42,304 nucleotides of DNA from Oscillospiraceae bacterium (GTDB lineage Bacteria > Bacillota > Clostridia > Oscillospirales > Oscillospiraceae), in assembly GCA_017461445.1 (NCBI GenBank), contig JAFTXW010000021.1:1-42304 (forward strand). The letters run 5' to 3'. A program made the translations under genes and the position numbers. This document shows positions 30,439-39,979 of the stretch, piece by piece. The stretch's first letter is position 1. Every line of letters starts with the position of its first letter. The notes below the pieces were generated by a model. It searched no databases, was not told the origin of the DNA, and was given only the letters and a program-made list of their open reading frames with translations.

Positions 30439-32613
30439 ATGGAACTTAGAAATCATTTTATCACCATTCCCCGGGAATACCGGGAGGGTGCGGTTGAAGT
30501 ATTGCAGCAGAAGATCGGTTCTGCAAATGTCAAAAAAGCGACTCTTGCAATCACCGCACTTGGTCTGTACGAAGCGGAGTTGGGCTGCAACAAAGTGGGC
30601 GATGTGCTGTTTGCTCCTGGATTTACCTATTATCCCACCCATTTGTACTGCCAGACCTATGATGTGACAGATATGCTGACAGGCGATGATACGCTGACTG
30701 TCTATCTGGGACAGGGCTGGTACTGCGGCCGATTCACCTTTGACAACAAGGTGCAGATTTACGGCGAAAACCCTGCGGTTTCCTGGATTTTAACAGTTGA
30801 AGATGAAAACGGTGTACATACCTATACATCCGATGATGAAACTGTAAAGGCAACCGCATCCCCCTATGAATATGCCGGATTCTATGACGGCGAGACTTAC
30901 AACAAGAACCGGGAGCAGGAAATTATCCAGCCGGTAAAATTTGCAGGACTTGTTCCTGAGGTGATCGAAGATGGTTCCATGAATGTCCGCATCCGGGAAG
31001 AAATAAAGATTCAGTCTGCCACAAAGCAGGGTGATGTGACCATTCTGGACTTCGGCCAGAATTTTGCCGGCATCATCACCATCGACCCGGCGAAGATGAC
31101 AGGCAATTGTCTGAAACTGCGTCACGGCGAGATTCTGAACCCGGATGGAAGCCTGTACACCACCAATCTGCGCAAGGCCAAAGCGGAGATCGTTTATCAC
31201 AAAGGAGAGAAAATCTACCGCCCCCGGTTTACCTATATGGGTTTCCGGTATGCAGAACTCAGCGGAGTGGAGTATGTGGACGGTTTGATCACAGCTTACG
31301 CAATTTACTCCGATATGGAGCGCACCGGTCACTTCACCTGCGAAAACTCACTGGTTGACCAGCTCTACCGGAATCAGGTCTGGGGACAGAAATCCAACTA
31401 TGTGGAAGTCCCCACCGACTGTCCACAGCGGGACGAGAGGATGGGCTATACCGGTGACGGTCATGTTTTTGCCCAAACTGGCGCGTATAATTTCGATACG
31501 GAAGCTTTCTGGGCGAAGTTCCTGAAGGATATCCGTTATTCCCAGGCCGCCAATAAGGAAGGCTATGTAGCTCCCACTGTGCCTGCCCCTCCTGGAGAGC
31601 AAAGCATCGGCTTCATGTCCATGCTGGGCTGGGGCAACTGCATTTGCATCGTGCCGGAAATGCTCTACCGCCAATACGGTACTGACCGCTACATCGGCGA
31701 GTACTACGAAAGCATGAAGGCCTTTGTGGAGTGTGAAATCCGCAAAATGGGCGGACTGTTCGGTAAAAAGGATCTATGGATCGCCCCCAGTCTGGGGGAC
31801 TGGCTGGCCACAGGGCGGGATGTGAAATACATGGCTATGCATAACGGGCCGGTGTCTAACGCCTTTATCGTCAACGATTTGCGAATCATGGTCTGGGCAG
31901 CAAGCTATCTGGGAAAGTCCGATGATGCGCAGCGTTACACCGAGCAGCTTGAGAAAACACGAAATGCCTACATAAAAGCCTTCGTAAAAAAGGATGGCAC
32001 CATGAAGGATGACTATCAGGGTGCATACATCATGGCCCTGCAGATGGTCATTCCCAAAGGCAAGCTGTGGGACAAGGTCTTTGCCAAACTTGTGGAGAAG
32101 ATCAAAGCGGAAGGCATGCAGACAGGCTTCTTTGCTACGGAGCATATTCTGCCGATGCTGGCCGACAACGGTCAGGAAAAATTAGCCTTTGACCTCCTGT
32201 TGGACGAGCACTGCGGCGGCTGGATGTATCAGGTAAAAGCCGGTGCTACCACCACTTGGGAACGCTGGGATGCCCTGCGGCCAGATGGTACCGTGAATGA
32301 GACCAAAATGTCCAACGATAATATGGTTTCCTTTAACCATTACTCGTTTGGTTCTGTAGGTAAGTTCTATTATCAGTACATTCTGGGCATTAAGCCCGCC
32401 GCTCCTGGTTTTGAAAAGGTGCGGATTCAGCCATGCATTGATGAGCGTGTTGGCACATTCTCCGGAAGTTTCAATAGCCACAATGGTGCAATCAAGGTTT
32501 GTTGGGACGGTGAAACGCTGGAGATTACTACTCCTGTGGAAACGGAAATCATACTTCCCAATGGACGGAATGAACGTGTAGATGCAGGTAATTACCGCTA
32601 TGTATTGAAATAA
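30439..32613 (+). CDS. GH78 alpha-L-rhamnosidase
   Basis: 724-residue cytoplasmic glycosidase that removes terminal alpha-L-rhamnose. The (alpha/alpha)6-barrel signature is clear: DCPQRDERMGYTGDGHVFAQ from residue 327, with the conserved acidic pair Asp332/Glu333, and later WIAPSLGDWL and TTWERWD. The N-terminal half holds the usual beta domains (ILDFGQNFAGIITI, then YMGFRYAELSG). No signal peptide. ATG 30439 follows GAGAGGG at six bases; an in-frame ATG at 30424 lies inside the previous gene. It directly explains the rhamnose genes at the operon end. It is shorter than many 900-residue GH78 enzymes, consistent with fewer N-terminal domains and action on small glycosides. Confidence 0.93.
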   Translation: MELRNHFITIPREYREGAVEVLQQKIGSANVKKATLAITALGLYEAELGCNKVGDVLFAPGFTYYPTHLYCQTYDVTDMLTGDDTLTVYLGQGWYCGRFTFDNKVQIYGENPAVSWILTVEDENGVHTYTSDDETVKATASPYEYAGFYDGETYNKNREQEIIQPVKFAGLVPEVIEDGSMNVRIREEIKIQSATKQGDVTILDFGQNFAGIITIDPAKMTGNCLKLRHGEILNPDGSLYTTNLRKAKAEIVYHKGEKIYRPRFTYMGFRYAELSGVEYVDGLITAYAIYSDMERTGHFTCENSLVDQLYRNQVWGQKSNYVEVPTDCPQRDERMGYTGDGHVFAQTGAYNFDTEAFWAKFLKDIRYSQAANKEGYVAPTVPAPPGEQSIGFMSMLGWGNCICIVPEMLYRQYGTDRYIGEYYESMKAFVECEIRKMGGLFGKKDLWIAPSLGDWLATGRDVKYMAMHNGPVSNAFIVNDLRIMVWAASYLGKSDDAQRYTEQLEKTRNAYIKAFVKKDGTMKDDYQGAYIMALQMVIPKGKLWDKVFAKLVEKIKAEGMQTGFFATEHILPMLADNGQEKLAFDLLLDEHCGGWMYQVKAGATTTWERWDALRPDGTVNETKMSNDNMVSFNHYSFGSVGKFYYQYILGIKPAAPGFEKVRIQPCIDERVGTFSGSFNSHNGAIKVCWDGETLEITTPVETEIILPNGRNERVDAGNYRYVLK

Positions 32614-32635
32614 GAAGGAAATGGGGCTGGATAAA

Positions 32636-34114
32636 ATGAAAATGTATATTGGTATTGACCTTGGGACCTCTGCCTTGAAATTACTGCTGATGGATTCAGC
32701 AGGTAAGATTCTCAACACGGTCACAAAGGAATATCCATTGGAATTTCCACAGCCCGGTTGGAGCCAGCAGAACCCCGAGGACTGGAAGAAAGCCCTGATG
32801 GAAGGTGTACCGGAACTACTTTCCGGCTTCACTGCCGGTGATGTTGCAGGCATCGGTTCCGGCGGTCAGATGCATGGTCTGGTAGTGCTGGATGAGAATG
32901 ACAACGTGATCCGTCCCGCCATCCTCTGGAATGACGGCAGAACTGCCAAGCAGGTAGATTACTTAAACAATAAAATCGGTAAGGACAAGCTGTCTGCGAT
33001 GACCGCCAACATCGCTTTTGCAGGCTTCACTGCTCCCAAGATCCTCTGGATGAGGGAGAATGAGCCGGAGAATTTCGCAAAGATCGCAAAGATCATGCTC
33101 CCAAAGGATTATATCAATTACATTCTGACCGGGGTACATAGCTGCGATTACTCCGATGCTTCCGGTATGCTTCTGCTGGATGTGGAGCATAAATGCTGGA
33201 GCAAGGAAATGCTCACCATCTGTGGCGTATCTGAAAGCCAGATGCCGAAACTCTTTGAAAGCTACGATTGCATTGGTACCGTTGATCCTGAGGTTGCCAA
33301 GGCTCTGGGCATGCCTGGAACGGTTAAAGTCTGTGCCGGCGCAGGTGACAATGCTGCTGCGGCAGTTGGCACCGGCGTAGTAGGCGAGGGCGGATGCAAT
33401 ATCAGTCTGGGAACCTCCGGCACAGTGTTTATCTCCTCCGAAAAGTTCGGTGTGGATGATACCAATGCCCTCCATGCCTTTGCCCACGCCGATGGCGGCT
33501 ACCATCTGATGGGCTGTATGCTCTCCGCTGCTTCTTGCAACAAGTGGCTGCTGGAGGACATCTTCGGAACCTCTGACCACACTGCCGAGCAGGCGTCTAT
33601 CACCGACGAGAAACTGGGCGAGAATCATGTGTTCTTTCTGCCCTATCTCATGGGCGAGCGGAGTCCTATCAACGACACAAACGCCCGTGGTACATTCATT
33701 GGTATGACCATGGATACGACCCGAGCCGATCTGGTGCAGGCAGTTTTGGAAGGTGTGGCATTCGCCATCCGGGACAGCGTGGAAGTTGCCCGTAGTTTAG
33801 GTATCGAGATCAACACTTCCAAGATCTGCGGCGGTGGTGCAAAGAGCACCCTGTGGAAGAGAATCTTTGCCAATGTGCTGAATTGCGAACTGGAAGTCCC
33901 GGTTTCTGAACAAGGCCCCGGTATGGGCGGTGCCATGCTGGCTATGGTTGCCTGCGGTGAGTATGACAATGTGAAAGCCTGCTGCGAGAAGCTGTGTGCG
34001 GTGGCATCCATCGTCAAGCCTGAACAGTCACTGGTTGCCAAATATGAGGCCCGGTATCAGCAGTTCAAAAAAATCTATCCTGCCTGCAAGCAGCTGTTTG
34101 CAGAGCTGATTTGA
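32636..34114 (+). CDS. xylB: Xylulokinase (FGGY kinase)
   Basis: 492-residue FGGY-family kinase phosphorylating D-xylulose to xylulose-5-phosphate. N-terminal phosphate loop IGIDLGTSALK, substrate motif GQMHGLV near residue 78, AILWNDGRT, catalytic base region AGAGDNAAAA, adenosine-site SLGTSGTVF, and PYLMGERSP are all xylulokinase features. ATG 32636 is chosen because it gives the canonical N-terminus; ATG 32621 would add five residues, with its ribosome site almost touching the start. It follows GH78 by 22 bases. No xylose isomerase gene is nearby, so xylulose must come from an isomerase elsewhere or from one of the operon's unassigned isomerases. Confidence 0.9.
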   Translation: MKMYIGIDLGTSALKLLLMDSAGKILNTVTKEYPLEFPQPGWSQQNPEDWKKALMEGVPELLSGFTAGDVAGIGSGGQMHGLVVLDENDNVIRPAILWNDGRTAKQVDYLNNKIGKDKLSAMTANIAFAGFTAPKILWMRENEPENFAKIAKIMLPKDYINYILTGVHSCDYSDASGMLLLDVEHKCWSKEMLTICGVSESQMPKLFESYDCIGTVDPEVAKALGMPGTVKVCAGAGDNAAAAVGTGVVGEGGCNISLGTSGTVFISSEKFGVDDTNALHAFAHADGGYHLMGCMLSAASCNKWLLEDIFGTSDHTAEQASITDEKLGENHVFFLPYLMGERSPINDTNARGTFIGMTMDTTRADLVQAVLEGVAFAIRDSVEVARSLGIEINTSKICGGGAKSTLWKRIFANVLNCELEVPVSEQGPGMGGAMLAMVACGEYDNVKACCEKLCAVASIVKPEQSLVAKYEARYQQFKKIYPACKQLFAELI

Positions 34115-34124
34115 GGAGACAACT

Positions 34125-34763
34125 ATGAAGATTTACTCCGTCTTTGATCCCGAATTTAAGCCCTATGGTCAAATTGTAGAGGGCATGGAGGAAACCATTC
34201 AGGAAATCCTGAATGTACTGAAGGATACTCCCCTGCCGGAAGCTACCGGCTATGTGCCGGAGGAACCTATGCTGCAGGAACTGCCTGCCATGATCGAGGT
34301 TTCGGAGCATCTCTACGGCGGTATGCCTGTGCAGCTTGGCTGGTGCAATGGTCACAATACCAAGCTTAACTGCTTGGAATACCACCGGGACAGCGAGTTC
34401 AATCTGGGAACGGAGAATTTCATCCTGTTACTGGCAAAACAGAGCGAGATTCAGGACGGTGTGCTGGACACCGCAAAGGTCAAGGCTTTCTGGGTGCCTG
34501 CCGGTGTGATGATAGAGTGCTACGCAACCACCCTCCATTATGCACCTTGCCATGCTGACCCCGATAAGGGCTTCCGGGTGCTGGTGGCGCTGCCTCAAGG
34601 CACTAACACTGACAAGCCTGTATTCACAGCGAAAAGTTGGGAAGAACGCCTGCTGCGAGCCAGAAACAAGTGGCTGCTGGCCCATCCTGAATCCCCGGAA
34701 GCTGCCGACGGCACCTATATTGGCCTCGTTGGAGAAAACATCGACATTGCAAACCTGATTTGA
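34125..34763 (+). CDS. DUF4867 family protein
   Basis: 212-residue soluble protein matching, from memory, the DUF4867 family. Visible blocks are MPVQLGWCNGHNTKLNCLEY, HRDSEFNLGTENFILLLAK and FWVPAGVMIECYATTLHYAP, a double-stranded beta-helix (cupin-like) pattern with His residues that could bind a metal. Family function is not established to my knowledge; it recurs beside sugar isomerase and kinase genes. A sugar mutarotase or lyxose-isomerase-like activity is a reasonable guess from the cupin look (GWCNGHN, EYHRD...E) but remains a guess. It begins 10 bases after xylB and precedes the FucI-like isomerase. Confidence 0.8.
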   Translation: MKIYSVFDPEFKPYGQIVEGMEETIQEILNVLKDTPLPEATGYVPEEPMLQELPAMIEVSEHLYGGMPVQLGWCNGHNTKLNCLEYHRDSEFNLGTENFILLLAKQSEIQDGVLDTAKVKAFWVPAGVMIECYATTLHYAPCHADPDKGFRVLVALPQGTNTDKPVFTAKSWEERLLRARNKWLLAHPESPEAADGTYIGLVGENIDIANLI

Positions 34764-34779
34764 AAAGGAGATACATACT

Positions 34780-36255
34780 ATGAAAAACATTCCTGAAGTC
34801 AAGCTTGGCATCGTTGCTGTATCCCGCGACTGCTTCCCCATCGATCTGTCTATTTCCCGCCGGGAAGCCATCGTGAAAGCCTATGGTGAGGGGATCTACG
34901 AGTGCCCTGTCACCGTTGAGAATGAGAAGGATGCTCTGAAAGCTCTGGAGGACGTGAAAGCTGCCGGTGTCAACGCCCTGGTGGTGTTCCTTGGCAATTT
35001 CGGTCCAGAAACCCCCGAGACTTTGCTGTGCCAGAAGTTCGATGGTCCTGTCATGTACGTTGCTGCCGCCGAGGGTGACGGTGACCTGATCAATGGACGC
35101 GGCGACGCGTACTGCGGCATGCTGAACTGCTCCTATAATCTGGGCATGCGACACCTGAAGGCCTACATCCCCGAGTATCCTGTGGGAACCGCTGAGGAGA
35201 TCGTGGATATGATCCATGACTTTATTCCCGTGGCCCGTGGTATTCTGGGTGTTAAGAATCTCAAGATCATCACCTTCGGCCCCCGTCCTCAGGACTTCTT
35301 TGCCTGCAACGCCCCCATCAAGGGCCTGTATGAGCTGGGCGTGGAGATCGAGGAGAACTCCGAGCTGGATCTGCTGGTTGCCTACAAGGCACACGCCAAC
35401 GATCCCCGCATTGAGGAAGTCTGCGCCGACATGGCAGCTGAGATGGGCGAAGGCCGCTACTATCCCGACCTGCTGAAGCGTATGGCACAGTTCGAGCTGA
35501 CGTTGCTTGACTGGGCTGAGCAGCACAAGGGAGCAAGAGAGTACGTTGTATTTGCTGACAAGTGCTGGCCCGCATTCCCCGAGGCCTTCGGCTTCGAGCC
35601 CTGCTACGTCAACTCCCGTCTGGCATCCCGAGGTATTCCCGTTGCCTGTGAGGTAGATATTTACGGTGCATTGAGCGAGTACATCGGTTCCTGTGTATCT
35701 GCCGATGCAGTTACGTTGCTGGATATCAACAACTCTGTTCCTAAGTACATCTATGACGAGGACATCAAGGGCAAGTTTAATTACGACATCAAGGACACCT
35801 TCATGGGTTTCCACTGCGGCAACACTCCCTCCTGCAAGATGTGCGAGACTTGCGCCGTCAAGTACCAGCTGATCCAGCATCGACTGCTGGAGCCTGCTGG
35901 CAGCGAGCCCGACTTCACCCGCGGCACTCTGGAAGGAGACATCGCTGCTTCCGACATCACATTCTACCGCCTGCAGTGCGACAGCGAGGGTAATCTGCGC
36001 TCCTATATCGCCCAGGGCGAGGTCCTGCCTGTGGCTACCCGCTCGTTCGGCGGTATCGGTATCTTCGCCATCCCCGAAATGGGCCGTTTCTACCGCCATG
36101 TGCTGATCCAGAAGCGTTACCCCCATCATGGTGCAGTGGCCTTTGGTCACTACGGCAAGGCGCTCTACGAGGTATTCAAGTATCTGGGCGTTCAGGATAT
36201 CTCCTACAACCAGCCCAAAAATCTGCCCTACGCAACTGAGAATCCTTGGGGCTAA
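34780..36255 (+). CDS. L-fucose/L-arabinose isomerase-family protein
   Basis: 491-residue aldose-ketose isomerase of the FucI/AraA fold. N-terminal KLGIVAVSRDCFPIDLS, central SRLASRGIPVACEVDIYGAL, and C-terminal metal-site segments (DINNS; FHCGNTPSCKMCETC; PYATENPWG) match the fucose-isomerase-like branch of Firmicutes more than classical AraA. The block after it is an FGGY kinase and AraD, which together would give isomerase, kinase and epimerase for L-arabinose to D-xylulose-5-phosphate, so L-arabinose is a better guess than L-fucose; no fuculose aldolase is present. AAAGGAG precedes the ATG. Codon bias is stronger than in its neighbours, suggesting high expression. Confidence 0.82.
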   Translation: MKNIPEVKLGIVAVSRDCFPIDLSISRREAIVKAYGEGIYECPVTVENEKDALKALEDVKAAGVNALVVFLGNFGPETPETLLCQKFDGPVMYVAAAEGDGDLINGRGDAYCGMLNCSYNLGMRHLKAYIPEYPVGTAEEIVDMIHDFIPVARGILGVKNLKIITFGPRPQDFFACNAPIKGLYELGVEIEENSELDLLVAYKAHANDPRIEEVCADMAAEMGEGRYYPDLLKRMAQFELTLLDWAEQHKGAREYVVFADKCWPAFPEAFGFEPCYVNSRLASRGIPVACEVDIYGALSEYIGSCVSADAVTLLDINNSVPKYIYDEDIKGKFNYDIKDTFMGFHCGNTPSCKMCETCAVKYQLIQHRLLEPAGSEPDFTRGTLEGDIAASDITFYRLQCDSEGNLRSYIAQGEVLPVATRSFGGIGIFAIPEMGRFYRHVLIQKRYPHHGAVAFGHYGKALYEVFKYLGVQDISYNQPKNLPYATENPWG

Positions 36256-36284
36256 ATCAAGTTAACTCCTTCTCCTTTTTTCTC

Positions 36285-36323
36285 TGTGGATGACGCATCC
36301 CGTGTAGGGGTGCGTCATCCGCA
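36285..36323 (+). repeat. Hairpin between the FucI-like and FGGY genes
   Basis: A 17-bp stem (36285-36301 with 36307-36323, allowing G-T pairs) built on GGATGACGCATCCC / GGGGTGCGTCATCC with a GTGTA loop. It is preceded by a pyrimidine tract, CTCCTTCTCCTTTTTTCTCT, and not followed by T. Downstream genes continue in the same direction, so it is more likely a processing/stability or partial-termination element than an operon end. Confidence 0.75.
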
Positions 36324-36352
36324 AATAATCTAAATAATCAGGAGAGTGTTTT

Positions 36353-37888
36353 ATGGGAATGAAATCTTTTCTTGGTATCGAACTAGGCTCAACCCGGATC
36401 AAAGCGGTAGCCATCGACGAGAAGCACATTCCTGCTTCTTCCGGTGACTACACATGGAAGAGCACCTATGAAAACGGCATCTGGACTTATGACCTTGCGG
36501 AGGTCTGGACGGGTCTGAAAACAGCACTGACAGAAGTTGAAAACCGTGATGGGATTCAGGCCATGGGCATTTCCGCCATGATGCACGGCTATCTGGCTTT
36601 TGACAAGGACTGGAATCTGCTGGTGCCCTTTAGAACCTGGCAGAATACTATCACCGGTCAGGCGGCTGAAGAACTGACGGCACTGTTTGGTTTCAACATT
36701 CCTCAGCGCTGGAGCATTGCCCATCTGTATCAGGCAATCCTGAACAATGAGGAGCATATCCCTCAGATTGCGCATATTACCACTTTGGCAGGCTATGTTC
36801 ACTATATGCTTACCGGTGTCAATGCCATCGGCATCGGCGAAGCCTCCGGCATGTTCCCCATCGACAGTGAGAAGAATTGCTACGATGAAGCCATGCTTGC
36901 AAAGTTCGATGAACTGGTGGCTTCCAGAAATCTTCCTTGGAAAAACTTGACCGACATCCTGCCTGCGGTTCTGGTGGCAGGTGAGGAAGCAGGCAAGCTG
37001 ACCGAGCAGGGTGCTGCAATGCTGGACAATCTGCTCCAGCCCGGTATCCCGTTTGCACCTGCGGAAGGCGATGCCGGAACCGGCATGACTGCCACCAATG
37101 CGGTAGCTCCCAGAACCGGTAATGTTTCTGCCGGTACGTCCATCTTCTCCATGGTGGTTCTGGAACATCCTCTGGAAAAGGTCTATGAGGAAATCGATTT
37201 GGTAACCACCCCCACCGGCAAGCCTGTGGCAATGGTTCACTGCAACAACTGCACCAACGACAGTAATGCTTGGGTATCTGTGCTGAAAGAAACCGCCAAC
37301 CTCTTTGGTGCGGAACCCTCTAACTGCGAGGTTTACACCAAGCTGTACCAAAAGGCTCTGGAAGGCGATCCTGACTGCGGCGGTGTTCTGGTCTGCAACT
37401 ATATGGCAGGCGAGGGTGTGACCCATCTGGACGAGGGCCGTCCCATGGTGGTCAGAAAGCCCGACAGCAAGTTCACCCTTGCAAACTTCTTCCGCGCAAC
37501 TCTCTATTCCACTATGTCCACCCTGAAAATTGGCATGGACATTCTGGCAGAGGAAAAGGTTGCCATCGATTCCCTGACTGGCCACGGCGGCCTGTTCAAG
37601 ACGCCTGTCGTGGGTCAGAAGTTCATGGCTGCAGCCAGCAACGCTCCCGTGACCTGCATGGAAACCGCAGGCGAAGGCGGTCCCTACGGCATGGCTCTGC
37701 TGGCTGCCTACATGGCCAATAAGCTTGACGGCGAATCTCTGGAAGAGTACCTGAATGCCCATGTCTTTGCGGATGCCCAGGGTACCACTTTGGCACCTGA
37801 TCAGGCAGATGTAGACGGATTCAATACCTATATCGAACAGTACAAACAGCTTCTGAAAGTAGAACATACCGCTGTGGAGGTCCTATAA
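36353..37888 (+). CDS. FGGY-family carbohydrate kinase (probable L-ribulokinase role)
   Basis: 511-residue sugar kinase. N-terminal [29 protein letters not shown] where xylulokinases have [26 protein letters not shown] in the catalytic-base region and [12 protein letters not shown] at the adenosine site identify an FGGY kinase outside the XylB and RhaB branches. An unusual C/N-rich segment, [13 protein letters not shown], follows. Being directly upstream of araD (one base gap) and downstream of the FucI-like isomerase, it most plausibly phosphorylates L-ribulose; this is context, not family proof. L-fuculose is an alternative. GGAG lies eight bases before the ATG. Confidence 0.83.
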   Translation: MGMKSFLGIELGSTRIKAVAIDEKHIPASSGDYTWKSTYENGIWTYDLAEVWTGLKTALTEVENRDGIQAMGISAMMHGYLAFDKDWNLLVPFRTWQNTITGQAAEELTALFGFNIPQRWSIAHLYQAILNNEEHIPQIAHITTLAGYVHYMLTGVNAIGIGEASGMFPIDSEKNCYDEAMLAKFDELVASRNLPWKNLTDILPAVLVAGEEAGKLTEQGAAMLDNLLQPGIPFAPAEGDAGTGMTATNAVAPRTGNVSAGTSIFSMVVLEHPLEKVYEEIDLVTTPTGKPVAMVHCNNCTNDSNAWVSVLKETANLFGAEPSNCEVYTKLYQKALEGDPDCGGVLVCNYMAGEGVTHLDEGRPMVVRKPDSKFTLANFFRATLYSTMSTLKIGMDILAEEKVAIDSLTGHGGLFKTPVVGQKFMAAASNAPVTCMETAGEGGPYGMALLAAYMANKLDGESLEEYLNAHVFADAQGTTLAPDQADVDGFNTYIEQYKQLLKVEHTAVEVL

Positions 37889-37889
37889 T

Positions 37890-38582
37890 ATGCTGGAACA
37901 ACTGAAAGAAATCGTCTGCAAAGCCAACTTAGAGCTTCCCAAGTATGGACTAGTGACCTTCACCTGGGGCAATGTATCCGGAGTTGACCGGGAGAAGGGG
38001 CTGATGGTCATCAAGCCCTCCGGTGTGGAATACGACAATATGACTCCTGATGATATGGTGGTTGTATCCCTCGCAACTGGAGAACGGGTAGAAGGTAAGT
38101 GGAAACCCTCTTCCGACACAGCCACCCATGTGGCGCTCTACAAGGCCTTCCCAAACATCGGCGGAATCGTCCATACCCATTCCCGATGGGCAACCAGCTG
38201 GGCGCAGGCAGGCCGTGGCATTCCTGCCTACGGCACTACCCACGGCGACTATTTCTTCGGTGAAATTCCCTGTACCCGGAAGATGACTCCCGAAGAAATC
38301 GCAGGAGAGTACGAGTTGGAAACCGGCAACGTCATTATCGAGACCTTTGAAGGCAAGTCCGCCGACGATATCCCTGCCGTTCTGGTCCACAGTCATGGTC
38401 CCTTCACTTGGGGCACTGATCCCCACAATGCGGTCCATAACGCAGTAGTGTTGGAAGAACTGGCTTTCATGGCCTTCCATACCGAGGCCATCACCCCCGG
38501 TAAGGAAAACATGCAACAGGAACTGCTGGATAAGCACTACCTCCGTAAGCACGGTAAAAATGCTTATTACGGACAAGGTTAA
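37890..38582 (+). CDS. araD: L-ribulose-5-phosphate 4-epimerase
   Basis: 230-residue class II aldolase-fold enzyme that converts L-ribulose-5-phosphate to D-xylulose-5-phosphate. Length and motifs fit Ara[21 protein letters not shown], then [15 protein letters not shown], zinc-ligand [31 protein letters not shown], and late [11 protein letters not shown]. The longer rhamnulose and fuculose aldolases lack this last pattern. It starts one base after the FGGY kinase. It links the operon's pentose branch to the pentose phosphate pathway. Confidence 0.95.
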   Translation: MLEQLKEIVCKANLELPKYGLVTFTWGNVSGVDREKGLMVIKPSGVEYDNMTPDDMVVVSLATGERVEGKWKPSSDTATHVALYKAFPNIGGIVHTHSRWATSWAQAGRGIPAYGTTHGDYFFGEIPCTRKMTPEEIAGEYELETGNVIIETFEGKSADDIPAVLVHSHGPFTWGTDPHNAVHNAVVLEELAFMAFHTEAITPGKENMQQELLDKHYLRKHGKNAYYGQG

Positions 38583-38610
38583 TTATTACTCTTTTTTTCT
38601 CTTTGTAGGG

Positions 38611-38646
38611 CCAAAGGGAGCGGAGCATTTTGCCTGCTCCCTTTGG
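38611..38646 (+). repeat. Hairpin between araD and rhaB
   Basis: CCAAAGGGAGC (38611-38621) and GCTCCCTTTGG (38636-38646), perfect 11-bp arms with a 14-base loop. As at 36285 it is preceded by a pyrimidine tract (CTCTTTTTTTCTCTTTG) right after the stop codon and is not followed by T. It separates the pentose block from the rhamnose block. Confidence 0.75.
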
Positions 38647-38682
38647 AACTGCGTAATCGTATAGGAAAGGAAATGTATTCCT

Positions 38683-39978
38683 ATGTATTATTTGGCAATT
38701 GACATCGGTGCATCCTCCGGTCGCCATATCGTTGGCTGGATGGAAGAGGGTGCTTTACATACAAAAGAGGTTTATCGTTTTCCCAACGGTGTCTTGGAGG
38801 AAAACGGCCATCTTGTTTGGGATGTACGAAAGCTGTTTTCCAATGTGGTCACTGGCATCATGGAAGCCTTCAAGGTATATCCGGAAATTGAAAGTCTGTC
38901 TATTGACACCTGGGGTGTGGATTATGTGCTTCTGAAAGGTGATGAAGAAGTATTTCCTGTCTATGCCTACCGGGATGGTAGAACGGAAGCAGTTATTCCA
39001 CAGGTTCACGAAAAGGTACCGTTCTCGGAACTGTACCGGCACACTGGCTGCCAGTTTCAGCCCTTCAATACCATTTATCAGCTTTATGATGAAAAGGTGA
39101 ACGGTCGTCTGGATGGTGTTACCGATATGCTGATGATGCCGGAGTATCTCATGTGGAAACTCTGCGGTGTCAAGGCGAGGGAGTACACCAATGCCACGAC
39201 CATGGGTATGGTGAATGCCCAGACCGGAGAATTCGACCTGGAGATCGTGGATGCTTTGGGGAATCCCAGGCACCTGTTCCCCAAGCTGAGCCAGCCGGGA
39301 ACTGTCCTTGGAATGCTGCGGCCTGAAATTGCAGCAGCTGTGGGCGGTAACTGCAAGGTGGTTCTCTGCGCCACTCATGATACCGGCTCCGCGGTTGAGG
39401 GTATCCCTATGGAGGGCAAGCACCCCTATATTTCCTCCGGCACTTGGAGCCTGCTGGGCGTGAAGACCCCGAAGCCCATTACGGACAGCGACAGCGAAGA
39501 AGCCAACTACTCCAACGAGGGCGGTGTAGGCTACAACCGTTACCAGAAGAACATTATGGGTATGTGGCTGGTAAATGAGCTGCAGCGGGAACTGTGCCCC
39601 GATCTGCCGTTTCCTGAAATTGTGAAACTGGCTGAAGAGAACAATTGCAATATTCTGGTGGATGCCAATGCACCGGAATTCCTCGCTCCCAAGAGCATGA
39701 AGGCTGCCTTTGATAAAGCGACTGGCGATTGTTTGCACAGCATAGGCGACTATTTCCGCTGTGCTTATCGCTCTTTGGCCGTCAGCTATAAAGAAGCGCT
39801 GGAAGAACTGGAAGCTAACACCGGTTGTAAGTACGAGAAGCTCTACATCGTGGGCGGCGGTGCCAAGAACCAGTTCCTGAATCGCCTGACGGAAGAAGCT
39901 ACCGGCAAGCAAGTAATCGCCCTGCCCATCGAGGCAACCGCACTGGGCAATCTGAAGATTCAAACGGAGGTAAACTGA
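38683..39978 (+). CDS. rhaB: Rhamnulokinase
   Basis: 431-residue FGGY-like kinase that phosphorylates L-rhamnulose at O1. N-terminal YLAIDIGASSGRHIVGW, HLVWDVRKLF, SIDTWGVDYVLL, YRDGRT, FQPFNTIYQLY and ATHDTGSAVEGIP are RhaB features, as is SSGTWSLLGVKTPKPI. Length is a little below the 460-490 usual for proteobacterial RhaB but typical for Firmicutes. AGGAAATGTATTCCT (38668-38682), a small palindrome, covers part of the ribosome site region. It precedes rhaA by one base. Confidence 0.95.
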   Translation: MYYLAIDIGASSGRHIVGWMEEGALHTKEVYRFPNGVLEENGHLVWDVRKLFSNVVTGIMEAFKVYPEIESLSIDTWGVDYVLLKGDEEVFPVYAYRDGRTEAVIPQVHEKVPFSELYRHTGCQFQPFNTIYQLYDEKVNGRLDGVTDMLMMPEYLMWKLCGVKAREYTNATTMGMVNAQTGEFDLEIVDALGNPRHLFPKLSQPGTVLGMLRPEIAAAVGGNCKVVLCATHDTGSAVEGIPMEGKHPYISSGTWSLLGVKTPKPITDSDSEEANYSNEGGVGYNRYQKNIMGMWLVNELQRELCPDLPFPEIVKLAEENNCNILVDANAPEFLAPKSMKAAFDKATGDCLHSIGDYFRCAYRSLAVSYKEALEELEANTGCKYEKLYIVGGGAKNQFLNRLTEEATGKQVIALPIEATALGNLKIQTEVN

Positions 39979-39979
39979 T

